From Stigmatella aurantiaca DW4/3-1 (GTDB taxonomy: Bacteria > Myxococcota > Myxococcia > Myxococcales > Myxococcaceae): a stretch of 64,000 nucleotides of DNA. Every line of letters starts with the position of its first letter. The first letter of the stretch is position 1. Below are positions 39,332-48,362 of the stretch, in pieces. The position numbers and the translations under genes are program-made. The stretch covers positions 2,003,501 to 2,067,500 of the forward strand of contig NC_014623.1 in the NCBI RefSeq assembly GCF_000165485.1, written 5' to 3'. The notes under the pieces are model-generated. The model was not told the origin of the DNA. It did no database searches and was given only the letters and a program-made list of their open reading frames with translations.

Positions 39332-39664
39332 GTGAATAATGCCAACACTTCTGACATTCAGCAGTTTGGAACGGTATGGCCGCAATGCGTGGCGCGCGCC
39401 TGGCAGGATGCGCAGTTCCGGGCAGCCCTGAAGCAGGACCCCGCGGCCACCCTCTTCGAGTCCTACCAGTTCACCGTTCCCGCCGGCGTTGACCTCCAGA
39501 TCGTCGAGAGCGACGACGCCCCGGGGGAGATGAAGGCGGAGACCCTGCGGATGGTCATCCCGCCCGCGCCCGCCATGGACATGCGGGAGGTCGCCCTGGT
39601 GGGTGCCGAGGCGCATTCGGGCTCCCAGGAGGACCGCATGGTCCCCCTCACGTGTTTCTGCTGA
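39332..39664 (+). CDS. TOMM precursor peptide with NHLP-type (nitrile hydratase-like) leader
   Basis: 110 residues from GTG 39332, AAGGAG 7 nt upstream. The leader shows the NHLP/BMA0021-type pattern: WPQCVARAWQDAQFRAALKQDPAATL, then VPAGVDLQIVES..., ending in LRMVIPPAP near residue 80. The ~30-residue core (from about 81) has only a few heterocyclisable residues: two Ser near 96-98 and the C-terminal PLTCFC. The cyclodehydratase encoded at 40.8-43.1 kb is the expected modifying enzyme. The last 17 bases, encoding the CFC end, overlap the antisense amidohydrolase gene. Core boundary and modified residues are inference. Confidence 0.85.
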   Translation: MNNANTSDIQQFGTVWPQCVARAWQDAQFRAALKQDPAATLFESYQFTVPAGVDLQIVESDDAPGEMKAETLRMVIPPAPAMDMREVALVGAEAHSGSQEDRMVPLTCFC

Positions 39665-40835
39665 CGCCCTCCGGGTTCCCGGTCAGGCCGTAAAAGCGGG
39701 CGGGGTTGTCCCAGAGGAGTTTGTGAATGGCTTCCTCGGGCAGCACCGCTCGCAGTTTCATGACGTGGTCCACGATGTCCTCACCGTGGTCCGCGTGGGG
39801 GTAATCCGTTCCAAACAGGAGGTTGTCCGTGCCAAGAAAGCGGACCACTTCCGCAATGCCAGGCTCCTCGGGCTCGATGGAGGCGAAGCACTGGCGCCGG
39901 AAGTATTCCGAGGGCTTCATCCGGACATTCTCGGCCACCTCGCCCGCCATGTATTGCCACGTGGCATCCATGCGCCACAGCCAGTAAGGCAGCCACCCAC
40001 AGCCTGCTTCCAGGATGCCCACGCGCAAGCGCGGGTGCCGCTCCAGCACACCGCCCTCGATGAGGGTCAGCAGGGCGAGCATCTGCTCCAGTGGGTGTGA
40101 GGAGGCATTGAGGGCAAAGCGGGTCTGGAAGCGGTCCGCGCCCGCGGTGGGCAGCCGCGCGTGGCTTCCCTCGTGCAGGGTCACGGCCATGGAGAGGCGC
40201 TCGCACGCGGACCAGAACGGCTCATAGTCCGGGTGGGACAACGTCCTGTTGCCCACGGGGTTGGGGGGCAGCACCACGGCCCTCCAGCCGAAGCCAGCCA
40301 CGCGCTCCAGTTCTGCCACCATCCGCCCGGGCTCGTGCAGGCTGAGGACGCCCACACCGCGCAGGCGCTCGGGGGCGGGATGGCAGAAGTCCTTCAGCCA
40401 GTCATTGTAGGCGCGGGCGAAGGCCGAGGCGCGGGCGGGGTCCATGCCATCAATGCGCAGCAGGAACGAGGCCGAGGTGGGATAGAGGAAGGCGAGGTCC
40501 ACGCCCGAGCTGTCCATGGCCCGCAGGTGGTTGGCGGCGGTCGCCCCCAGGGAGGCGCCCCCGGGCCGCTGGGCGAGGCTCCAGGCCACCTCGACCATGG
40601 CCCGCTCCGACAGCTTGTTCCACACAGGCTGGCCATCGAGCATCAGCGTCGGCATGGGGGGAATGAGCCCCTTGGGGCCGAGCCGGGCCACGCGCTGGTC
40701 CAGGGACTCCTGGGGGGCGAGCACCTGGTGATACGGGGCCCCCGCCCGGTACTCGGCGGGAAGGTATTCCTCCCACATTCCGGGGGGCTCCAGGACGTGT
40801 CGATCCGCATCCAGCAGCCGGAGTCCTTCGCGCAT
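39648..40835 (-). CDS. Amidohydrolase (amidohydrolase_2/ACMSD-like TIM barrel)
   Basis: 395 residues from ATG 40835 with AAAGGAG 7 nt upstream; that ribosome site lies across the end of the YcaO gene. Opens LLDADRHVLEPPGMW, where the usual metal-binding DxH appears as DADRH. Later VTLHEGSH and GTDYPHADH provide the remaining barrel histidines and Asp. The family hydrolyses or decarboxylates ring or amide substrates. It follows the cyclodehydratase by 11 nt, so the two are one operon. A role in TOMM tailoring or resistance is plausible. Its 3' end overlaps the precursor gene. Confidence 0.88.
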   Translation of the reverse strand: MREGLRLLDADRHVLEPPGMWEEYLPAEYRAGAPYHQVLAPQESLDQRVARLGPKGLIPPMPTLMLDGQPVWNKLSERAMVEVAWSLAQRPGGASLGATAANHLRAMDSSGVDLAFLYPTSASFLLRIDGMDPARASAFARAYNDWLKDFCHPAPERLRGVGVLSLHEPGRMVAELERVAGFGWRAVVLPPNPVGNRTLSHPDYEPFWSACERLSMAVTLHEGSHARLPTAGADRFQTRFALNASSHPLEQMLALLTLIEGGVLERHPRLRVGILEAGCGWLPYWLWRMDATWQYMAGEVAENVRMKPSEYFRRQCFASIEPEEPGIAEVVRFLGTDNLLFGTDYPHADHGEDIVDHVMKLRAVLPEEAIHKLLWDNPARFYGLTGNPEGVSRNT

Positions 40836-40846
40836 GGGCAGCTCCT

Positions 40847-43057
40847 TTAGAGGAAGAGGGGAACCGGATTGAGCTGGGCTTCGTCCAGCGGGCGGTCTCG
40901 CCAGCCCAGACGCACCGGCACGTCATAGAGTCGGCCCGGGGCGAAGCGCGGCCAGAAGTGGCGCAGGCCGGGCACCACCACCTTCACCACATTCAGGCCC
41001 ACGTCGGGCCGCGTCAGGTCCAGGACGAGCGTCTCCAAGCCCACGCGCGCCGCGCGCGCCACGCACGCCCTCACGTCCTCGCGGATGTCCTCTTGAGGCG
41101 TCACGGGAAAATCGCTGAGCGTCCTCTCGGGCTGCTGCTCATCCGGGAAGAGGAAGGAGGGATCCTCCAACTCGGCCACGGCCCAGGGCGAGGGAAGCTT
41201 CTCCTGGGGATCGAAGATCTGGTTGAACTCCGTGAGCGCGCGCTGGAGGGCGATGCGCGCATCGAGGTGGGCCCCGAACCCCACGCAATGCCGGTCCCCG
41301 CGGGCGTTGTGCCCCAGCGCGACAAAGGTGGGGATGCCCAGATCGTGCGTGAGATCCAACGCCCACAGCCGCCAGCCATGCGAGCGATGGTGCTCCATCA
41401 GCGCCTGGAAGTAGGGCTCGTGGAAGCTGGCCAGGTTCACGCCGGGGCGGCGCAAGCGGTTGTACCACCAGACGGCCGTGGCATCGCGCTCGGCCAGCTC
41501 CAGGAAGCCTTGGAGGATGGCTTCCTCCACGCAATTGCCGGCCGCGTGGCCGTTGGAGTCCGCGGGGCTGAAGCGCGCTTCGGGGGGGGCCGGATAGCGG
41601 GTGTAGCAGTACGCCGTGGGCAGGTACCGGCGGCGCTCGTGCGTGAGCGACCAGACGGGGGTCCAGTCCACCTCCATGGCCTCATCGAAGGGAAGCGGCA
41701 CCATCGCCCGGGGCAGCGGGGACTTCGCGTTGAGCGCCACGCGGTCGCGGTACTGGGTGTCGCTGAACAGCAGCAGGTCCTTGGGGCGGAAGGCGTCGGC
41801 GCCCAGGGCCGCCCAGGGCGCCCGCAGGCGGGGCTCATCTCCCTGAAAGAGCGCGCTCCAGCGCTCGATGCCCTCGCCGAGCGCGCTGGCGCGGGACTGA
41901 AACGGGGTGCGGCCCTTGCCGAGGCTCAGCGCGTGGAACTCGTTGAAGTCCGGCGACTCGCTCCACACGGGGGTGAAGTAGGAGGCGCCGAAGGTCGGCC
42001 GCAAGGGGTGGTTGCGCGACTCGAGAGGGCCCAGGTTGCTGAGCACGCCGGTGAGGGGGCTGATCTGATGTTGGAGCCGCGCGAAGGTCTCCTCGGGCGA
42101 GATGCTGCGGAACCCATTGTCCTCGGTGAAGCCCCGGGGCCGGGCTTGCAGCACCACGGGCTGGGCGCCCCGGGTTTTCAACATCTCCGGATCGCCACAC
42201 GCGGGACACTGCGGCCTCCGGACCACGGTGTGCTCGGTGAGCTGGAACTGGGCGAACTCCAGCGCCAGCAGCGTCTGCCCCAACGCGCCTTTCCCGCCTG
42301 TGACGATCCACCGCGCCAGGGCCGTCGCCGCCAGCTGAAGCCCCGCCTGGAGGCTCGCGGGAAGCTCCGCGCGAGGCGGGAGCCGGGGGCCCGTGCTGCC
42401 CTTGCGCCCGTTCAAATAGGCTTCCACGGGACGGTTCCACCGCAGCCGGTGGGCGAGGCAGGCCCAGCAAGGCCCCCCACCGGGACGGAGCACCGGGCCC
42501 GCCCAGGGCGTGGCCCCCGTGGGCTTCACCAGAAACCAGGGCGTCTGCTGCTTCAGCGCCTGCTGATTGAAGGCCTCCAACTCGGGCGACAGGTAGTCGC
42601 GGACCAGGACGGCCTGGAGCGCCGCGGTGTCCTGGACGGTCAAGCCCGCGCCCTTCAGGGCATCGATGAGGGGGGCCGCGTCCAGCCCATCCAGGGCCCG
42701 CACGGCGACGGGCGAAGCGGCAATCCGCGCCGCGGCTTCGGAGGGAGTCACGCCGAGCGCCTGCCAGAAGGCGGCCGTTTCCGGTGGAATCCCGGGCGCC
42801 GCGTCGACGGCATAGCCCCGCTTCTCCATCATCGAGAGGGCGTAGAGCACTTCCGGCGCGGAGGCCCGCCCTTCGAGCGCGGAGACGATGTCGCTGACGG
42901 AGCGGCGTCCGTCGAGCATCGAGGCCACGAGCACCTGGACCTTGCCGGCCAGCATGAATTGCTCGCGCTCGCCGATCAGAAAGAACCGGTCCGTGTCGAG
43001 CCATTCCGTGCGCAAGTGCGGTTTGAACTGGAGGACACGGCGGAGAAAGTCGCTCAT
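40847..43057 (-). CDS. Fused TOMM cyclodehydratase (E1-like C domain + YcaO D domain)
   Basis: 736 residues. The N-terminal ~1-330 is the ThiF/E1-like leader-binding and scaffold part, with a zinc tetrathiolate formed by CWAC (~196) and CPAC (~284). The YcaO domain fills ~340-736, with ATP-binding acidic motifs SRASALGEGIERWS (~390) and NCVEEAILQGFLELAERDA (~510). It turns Cys/Ser/Thr of the precursor into azolines with ATP. The C-terminus is NPVPLFL, only a partial match to the PxPxP end of many YcaO cyclodehydratases. First gene of a minus-strand operon with the amidohydrolase and convergent to the precursor. Confidence 0.93.
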   Translation of the reverse strand: MSDFLRRVLQFKPHLRTEWLDTDRFFLIGEREQFMLAGKVQVLVASMLDGRRSVSDIVSALEGRASAPEVLYALSMMEKRGYAVDAAPGIPPETAAFWQALGVTPSEAAARIAASPVAVRALDGLDAAPLIDALKGAGLTVQDTAALQAVLVRDYLSPELEAFNQQALKQQTPWFLVKPTGATPWAGPVLRPGGGPCWACLAHRLRWNRPVEAYLNGRKGSTGPRLPPRAELPASLQAGLQLAATALARWIVTGGKGALGQTLLALEFAQFQLTEHTVVRRPQCPACGDPEMLKTRGAQPVVLQARPRGFTEDNGFRSISPEETFARLQHQISPLTGVLSNLGPLESRNHPLRPTFGASYFTPVWSESPDFNEFHALSLGKGRTPFQSRASALGEGIERWSALFQGDEPRLRAPWAALGADAFRPKDLLLFSDTQYRDRVALNAKSPLPRAMVPLPFDEAMEVDWTPVWSLTHERRRYLPTAYCYTRYPAPPEARFSPADSNGHAAGNCVEEAILQGFLELAERDATAVWWYNRLRRPGVNLASFHEPYFQALMEHHRSHGWRLWALDLTHDLGIPTFVALGHNARGDRHCVGFGAHLDARIALQRALTEFNQIFDPQEKLPSPWAVAELEDPSFLFPDEQQPERTLSDFPVTPQEDIREDVRACVARAARVGLETLVLDLTRPDVGLNVVKVVVPGLRHFWPRFAPGRLYDVPVRLGWRDRPLDEAQLNPVPLFL

Positions 43058-43098
43058 GGGAACAGATCGAGTCTAATCCCTTTCCCGCCGCGTTTAAA

Positions 43099-43335
43099 TC
43101 AACCGAACAGCTCCCGGAAAAAGCCGCGCATTGTCTGCCATGAGCTGCGATCCGCATCGGGTTGGTGCGCGAGGCCCAGCTCCGGAACATCGAGGCCTGG
43201 CACGGTGAAGGCATGGAGGGTGTTTCCATACGCATGGAGATGCCATGCGAGCCCACATTTGCCACCCAGGCAGAAGCCGATGGCGCCGGGCTGAGCGGGA
43301 TCGACCGTGTCAAAGGTTCGCAGCAGGGCCAGCAT
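43099..43335 (-). pseudogene. Remnant of a dienelactone hydrolase family gene
   Basis: The frame holds the DLH nucleophile motif AIGFCLGGKCGLAW fused almost directly to the catalytic-His end TLHAFTVPG...HQPDADRSSWQTMRGFFRELF. The intact family has ~80-100 residues between these motifs and ~100 before them; both are missing. An internal deletion and loss of the 5' part explain it. It lies 41 nt upstream of the TOMM cyclodehydratase start, on the same strand. Confidence 0.7.
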
Positions 43336-43413
43336 GGCTAAACTGAATATCAATGGAAAACGGAACAAAGCAGAAATAAAAGGGCAGGCCGATTCGTTGA
43401 AAAGGAGCAGCCC

Positions 43414-45225
43414 ATGCAAGGAAAGAAGTGCGGCCCCCTGGCCCTGGCGGGAATGACCGCCGCGCTGGCCGCGTGCGGTGTGGACGTCGAGGAGCAGCAC
43501 GAACGTTTGGGCGAGGCGCCTCAGGCACTCACCGTCCTGAGCGCGTCAGAGGATTCCTATGCGCACGAGGGCAATGCCTCCTCCAATTACGGTTCGAGCA
43601 CGTCGCTCTACGTCAAGAATGATCCGGGCGCCAGCCGGTATGCCTATGTGAAGTTCAGCCTGAGTGGGCTCTCGGGCGTCACCAACGCCAAGTTGAGGAT
43701 CTACGGCAGCGCCTCCTCCAACACGACCCTTCAGGCCTACCAGACGGCCGATGGGTGGTCGGAGTCGTCGCTGAACTGGAGCAACAAGCCCGCCGTGGGG
43801 AGCCTCGTGGGCAGTGTGCCGATCAACACGACGGTGAAGTATTACGACATCGATGTGACGTCCTATGTGAGCGCCCAAGCGGGCGGAGATGGCACGGTCT
43901 CCTTCGTGTTGCAGGAGACCGTGGGCAAGTACACCACCCTGAACAGCAGCGAGAGCGCCTCCAGCCCTCCTCAACTGGAGGTCACCGCGGGAGGCACCGG
44001 GGGAGGGGACACCCAGGCGCCTTCCGTCCCCGCGAATGTCACGGCCACCGCGGTGTCCAGCAGCCAGATCAACCTGAGCTGGAGTGCCGCGACGGACAAC
44101 GTGGGGGTGACCGGGTATGACCTTTACCGGAATGGCGCGTTCCTGAGGAACGTCAGCGGCACCTCGGCGAGCGACACGGGGCTGTCGGCCTCGACCACCT
44201 ATTCTTATTACGTGAAGGCCAAGGACGCGGCGGGCAATGCCTCCAACAGCAGCAGCTCGGTCAGCGCCACCACCTCCGGGGGCGGTTCGTCCTCGTGCGC
44301 GGGCGCGCTGGCGACGGTCGCCGATATCCAGAACGCCATGAAGAATGCCTCCCCGGGCGCGACCCTGCTCATCGCGCCGGGGACTTACACCGGAAGCCGC
44401 TCCACCGGCGGCGATCCCGGTGGCCAAGGCCTGTTCTACTCGGGCAAGAGTGGCACCGCCTCCAGCCCCATCATCCTGAAGGGGTGTGATCCCAGCAATC
44501 CGGCGACCCTGAAGGGGACCGCGGTCAACGATGGCTCCTATGGCATCCATCTCACCGGCGATTACTGGCAGATCCGCGACCTCATCGTCACCACCGCGCA
44601 AAAAGGCATCATCATCGACAATGGCAACCGCAACGTGCTGAGCAACGTCACGGTCCACAACATCGGGGATGAGGGGGTGCACTTCCGGGATGGCAGCTCC
44701 TACAACACGCTGGAGCACTCGAAGATCTACAACACGGGCAAGTATCAGCCGAGCTACGGAGAGGGCGCCTACGTGGGCTCCGATGCCAGCTCCGACTACG
44801 AGCACGTCGTGATTGGCAACGTGATTCGATACACGAACTTCGATGGAGGCATCACCGCCGAGCACCTCGACATCAAGGAAGGCGCGGACGGCACCCTCGT
44901 GGAGTACTGCACCTTCAATGGCACGGGGATCTCGGGCGCCAACAGCGCGGACAGCTTCGTGGACGTCAAGGGCGTCAACACCATCGTGCGCTACAACCAG
45001 GGGTTCCGGAATGGCAACTCCCTCGTCCTGGATGCCTTCCAGGTGCGCACCCACGGCAGCGGCTATGCGACGGGGGTCAACAACACCTTCTACGGCAACA
45101 CCGTGAACCTGGATGGCTCCTCGGGCTATGTGGTGTTCGCGACCGGCGCGACCCAGGGCACGACGGCCCACGACGATGTCCGGGTGGGCGGCGGGAACCT
45201 CTACAGCAGCAACGTCAACGACTGA
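43414..45225 (+). CDS. Secreted lipoprotein: CBM/DNRLRE-type domain, FN3, right-handed beta-helix (lyase-like)
   Basis: 603 residues from ATG 43414, AAAGGAG 6 nt upstream. Lipoprotein signal ending AALAAC. Residues ~40-190 are a jelly-roll DNRLRE/CBM96-like domain (EDSYAHEGNASSNYGSSTSLYVKN...KFSLSGL). Residues ~205-285 are a fibronectin type III domain. Residues ~295-603 are a parallel beta-helix like chondroitinase-B or pectate lyase-type proteins (GIHLTGDYWQIRDL, NVTVHNIGDEGVHFRDGSSYNTLEHSKIYNTG). Probably degrades or binds an extracellular polysaccharide. Exact substrate is unknown. The upstream 43336-43413 stretch is AT-rich and likely carries its promoter. Confidence 0.85.
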   Translation: MQGKKCGPLALAGMTAALAACGVDVEEQHERLGEAPQALTVLSASEDSYAHEGNASSNYGSSTSLYVKNDPGASRYAYVKFSLSGLSGVTNAKLRIYGSASSNTTLQAYQTADGWSESSLNWSNKPAVGSLVGSVPINTTVKYYDIDVTSYVSAQAGGDGTVSFVLQETVGKYTTLNSSESASSPPQLEVTAGGTGGGDTQAPSVPANVTATAVSSSQINLSWSAATDNVGVTGYDLYRNGAFLRNVSGTSASDTGLSASTTYSYYVKAKDAAGNASNSSSSVSATTSGGGSSSCAGALATVADIQNAMKNASPGATLLIAPGTYTGSRSTGGDPGGQGLFYSGKSGTASSPIILKGCDPSNPATLKGTAVNDGSYGIHLTGDYWQIRDLIVTTAQKGIIIDNGNRNVLSNVTVHNIGDEGVHFRDGSSYNTLEHSKIYNTGKYQPSYGEGAYVGSDASSDYEHVVIGNVIRYTNFDGGITAEHLDIKEGADGTLVEYCTFNGTGISGANSADSFVDVKGVNTIVRYNQGFRNGNSLVLDAFQVRTHGSGYATGVNNTFYGNTVNLDGSSGYVVFATGATQGTTAHDDVRVGGGNLYSSNVND

Positions 45226-45273
45226 GCGGCCGAGAGTCCGCGTGACGCCGGCATCCCACGGTAGAGTCAGGGG

Positions 45274-46365
45274 ATGCCGGCTTCTTCTGTCTTGACCCTT
45301 CTGGTGGCCTCGCTCGCTTCGCAGGCCGCTCCTGCGCGGGACTTCACCGCCGAGGCCGCGACGCGCTTCGCGGAGCTTGCCCTCGGCTGCGTTCACCGGG
45401 AGTACCCGAACAAGATCGCCCACGTGCTCAGTGGCGATGCGGACGTGCGTCCTCCCCGGGAGCTCACCCCCGCCTTTTACGGCTGTTACGACTGGCACTC
45501 GGCGGTTCACGGCCACTGGCTGCTCGTGCGGCTGGCCCGCACCCATCCCGAGGCCCCCTTCACCGCCCGGATCCGGGCGGCGGTGGCGCGCAGCCTGACC
45601 CCCGCGAACATCGAGGCGGAGGTGCGTTACCTGAGCGCTCCGGGCCGGGTGTCCTTCGAGCGCCCCTACGGGCTCGCGTGGCTGCTGCAACTCGCGGCGG
45701 AGCTGCGCGAATGGGAGGATCCCCAGGCGCGCGAGTGGTCGGCCACGCTCGAGCCCCTGGAGGCGCAGGCCGCCGAGCGGCTCCGCACGTGGCTGCCGAA
45801 GCTCTCCCGCCCCATTCGCGAGGGAGAGCATGACCAGACGGCCTTCGCCTTCGGGCTCGTGCTCGATTGGGCGCGGCGCGCCGGGGATCGCCCGATGGAG
45901 CAGTTGCTGACGGAGCGGGTGGAGGCTTTCTATGGAAAGGACCGCCGGGGGCCTCTGGCCTACGAGCCTTCGGGGCAGGACTTTCTCTCGCCGTGCCTCG
46001 CCGAGGCGGACCTGATGCGGCGCGTTCTGCCCCCGGCGCGCTTTGCCACCTGGTTGCGCGGCTTCCTGCCCGAGATTCCCTCCAGCGCCAGTGCCTCCTG
46101 GCTGGAGCCCGCCGTGGTGACGGATCCGAGTGACCCGAAGCTGGCGCACCTGGATGGTCTGAACCTGAGCCGGGCGTGGATGCTGGAGGGGATCCTCTCG
46201 GGGCTGCCCCCGGCGGACAAGCGGCGCCGTGCGCTGGAGGAGACGGCGAAGCGCCACCGGGAGGCCGGGCTCCGGGCCGTGACGGGCGCCCACTACGAGG
46301 GAGGACACTGGCTGGGCAGCTTCGCGGTGTACCTGGTCTCCAGCCGCGGGCTGCCGATGCCGTGA
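45274..46365 (+). CDS. DUF2891 family secreted protein
   Basis: 363 residues. N-terminal signal peptide (TLLVASLASQAAPA). Helical, (alpha/alpha)-barrel-like protein with the family signature FYGCYDWHSAVHGHWLLVRL near residue 70, ERPYGLAWLL and GGHWLGSFAVYL at the end. Function unknown; the fold type suggests a glycan-active enzyme. Follows the beta-helix gene by 48 nt on the same strand, so co-expression is possible. Confidence 0.88.
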   Translation: MPASSVLTLLVASLASQAAPARDFTAEAATRFAELALGCVHREYPNKIAHVLSGDADVRPPRELTPAFYGCYDWHSAVHGHWLLVRLARTHPEAPFTARIRAAVARSLTPANIEAEVRYLSAPGRVSFERPYGLAWLLQLAAELREWEDPQAREWSATLEPLEAQAAERLRTWLPKLSRPIREGEHDQTAFAFGLVLDWARRAGDRPMEQLLTERVEAFYGKDRRGPLAYEPSGQDFLSPCLAEADLMRRVLPPARFATWLRGFLPEIPSSASASWLEPAVVTDPSDPKLAHLDGLNLSRAWMLEGILSGLPPADKRRRALEETAKRHREAGLRAVTGAHYEGGHWLGSFAVYLVSSRGLPMP

Positions 46366-46372
46366 GCGCCGC

Positions 46373-47125
46373 TCAGGGCAGGAGGCCCCGGGTGCGAAGC
46401 ACCTCTTCCACCCGGGCCACGTCCTCGGGCACGTCCACCGCCACCGTCTTGCCGTGCACCTGGCCGCAGCGGATGCGCAGGCCGTGCTCCAGGGCCCGGA
46501 GTTGCTCCAGCTTCTCGGCCTCTTCCAGGGGCGTGGGGGGCAGCGTGGCCAACTCCAGCAGCGTCTCGTGCCGGTAGCCGTACAGGCCGATGTGGGCCCA
46601 GCGGCGCACGCTCCCCTCATGGCCCGCTTCCCGGATGAAGGGCAGGGCGGCCCGGCTGAAATAGAGCGCGTCCCCGTTGAGCGCGAGCACCGCCTTCACC
46701 ACGTGGGGGCTGGGCACCTCCGCGGCCTCCAGGGGGCGCACCAGGGTCCCCATCCGCACGGCCGGGTCCTGGAACAGCCCCGCCAGCACCTTCAGGGCTT
46801 CCGGATCCAGCAGCGGCTCGTCTCCTTGCACGTTTACCCACACATCCACACCTGAGCGCCCCCGGGCGACCTCCGCCACCCGGTCCGTGCCGGTGGGGCA
46901 GGTGGGGCTGGTCATCACCGCGACTCCGCCGAAGCGGGTGACTTCCTCCTGGATGCGGACGTCCTCGGTGGCGACGAGCACCTCGGAGAAGACCTGGGCT
47001 TCCTGACAGCGGCGCCACACGTGCTCCACCATCGTCTTGCCGGCGATCCGGGCGAGCGGCTTACCGGGAAAGCGGGTGCTGGCATGGCGGGCGGGGATGA
47101 CGGCGGCAGTACGGGGCAAGGGCAT
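46373..47125 (-). CDS. kdsB: 3-deoxy-manno-octulosonate cytidylyltransferase
   Basis: 250 residues from ATG 47125 (family start AVIPARHASTRFPGKPLARI; the longer frame lacks a site). CTP-binding loop as quoted, NVQGDEPLLDP with metal Asp, and HIGLYGYRHETLL. Makes CMP-KDO from CTP and KDO, the step after kdsA-kdsC. Located ~19 kb from those genes. Diverges from wecB with 93 nt between. Confidence 0.95.
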   Translation of the reverse strand: MPLPRTAAVIPARHASTRFPGKPLARIAGKTMVEHVWRRCQEAQVFSEVLVATEDVRIQEEVTRFGGVAVMTSPTCPTGTDRVAEVARGRSGVDVWVNVQGDEPLLDPEALKVLAGLFQDPAVRMGTLVRPLEAAEVPSPHVVKAVLALNGDALYFSRAALPFIREAGHEGSVRRWAHIGLYGYRHETLLELATLPPTPLEEAEKLEQLRALEHGLRIRCGQVHGKTVAVDVPEDVARVEEVLRTRGLLP

Positions 47126-47218
47126 GGCGCGTCCGTCTATCAGATTCACAACGCCCCCTGGGCCTTGGGGGGCCACTTCCCCTGGTCATGGGACGAAGCG
47201 TGCCTAGCTTGCCGAGCC

Positions 47219-48346
47219 ATGAAGAAGGTCCTCCACATCGTCGGCGCCCGCCCCAACTTCATGAAGGTGGCGCCCATCCACAAGGTCATCGCCGCTCGCG
47301 GCCAACTTTCGCAGGTGCTCGTCCACACCGGTCAGCACTACGACGTGAAGATGAGTGACGTCTTCTTCACGGATCTGGGCATGCCCGCGCCCGACATTCA
47401 CCTGGGCATCGGCTCGGGCAGCCATGCGGAGCAGACCGCCCGCGTCATGCTGGAGTTGGAGAAGGTCTTCGTGAGCGAGAAGCCGGACCTCGTCTCCGTG
47501 GTGGGGGATGTCAACAGCACGCTGGCCGCCGCGCTGGTGGCCTCGAAGATGGGCATCCTCATCTCCCACGTCGAAGCGGGCCTGCGCAGCTTCGACAACC
47601 GCATGCCGGAGGAGATCAACCGCATCGTCACCGACCGGATCGCCGACCTGCTGCTGACGCCCTCGCCCGACGCGGACATCAACCTTCAGAAGGAGGGCGC
47701 GGCGCCCTCGCGCATCCACTTCGTGGGCAACGTGATGATCGACTCGCTGCTGGCCTCCAAGGCCCGCGCCGACACGCTCCCCACGCTCGCCGAGCTGGGG
47801 CTCACCCCCGGGGGGTATGGCGTGTGCACGCTGCACCGGGCCTCCAACGTGGATGACACGAAGGTGCTCGGCGGGCTGATCTCCGCGCTGGCCCACGTCT
47901 CCGCACGGTTGCCCATCATCTTCCCGGTGCATCCGCGCACGCGGAAGATGCTTGCGGACAAGGGGCTGGGCAGCCTGCTGGAGAAGGCCCCGGGGCTGCG
48001 CCTCGTGGAGCCCATGGGCTACCTGGAGTTCCTCGCGCTCACCTCCCAGGCGAAGCTCATCCTCACCGACTCGGGCGGCCTCCAGGAGGAGTCGACCGCG
48101 CTGGGGGTGCCGTGCCTCACCCTGCGCGAGAACACCGAGCGGCCCATCACCGTGGAGCAAGGCACCAACCTCGTGGTGGGTGTCGATCCGGTGCGCATCC
48201 GCGAGGCCGCCGTGGAGATCCTCGACGGCCAGGGCAAGAAGGGCCGTGTGCCGGACCTGTGGGATGGGCGCGCCGCGGAGCGCATCGCGGACCTGTACGA
48301 GCGCGTGCTCGGGGTGCGCACCGGGGCTTTGCGCGCCTCCGCATGA
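47219..48346 (+). CDS. wecB: UDP-N-acetylglucosamine 2-epimerase, non-hydrolysing
   Basis: 375 residues from ATG 47219 (KKVLHIVGARPNFMKVAP, diagnostic N-terminus). Other signatures: HTGQHYD, SHVEAGLRSFDNRMPEEINR, HPRTRK and TDSGGLQEE with the catalytic acidic residues. Interconverts UDP-GlcNAc and UDP-ManNAc for surface polysaccharide. Divergent to kdsB, consistent with an envelope-sugar neighbourhood. Confidence 0.95.
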   Translation: MKKVLHIVGARPNFMKVAPIHKVIAARGQLSQVLVHTGQHYDVKMSDVFFTDLGMPAPDIHLGIGSGSHAEQTARVMLELEKVFVSEKPDLVSVVGDVNSTLAAALVASKMGILISHVEAGLRSFDNRMPEEINRIVTDRIADLLLTPSPDADINLQKEGAAPSRIHFVGNVMIDSLLASKARADTLPTLAELGLTPGGYGVCTLHRASNVDDTKVLGGLISALAHVSARLPIIFPVHPRTRKMLADKGLGSLLEKAPGLRLVEPMGYLEFLALTSQAKLILTDSGGLQEESTALGVPCLTLRENTERPITVEQGTNLVVGVDPVRIREAAVEILDGQGKKGRVPDLWDGRAAERIADLYERVLGVRTGALRASA

Positions 48347-48362
48347 GGCGCGCGGGAGCGCC

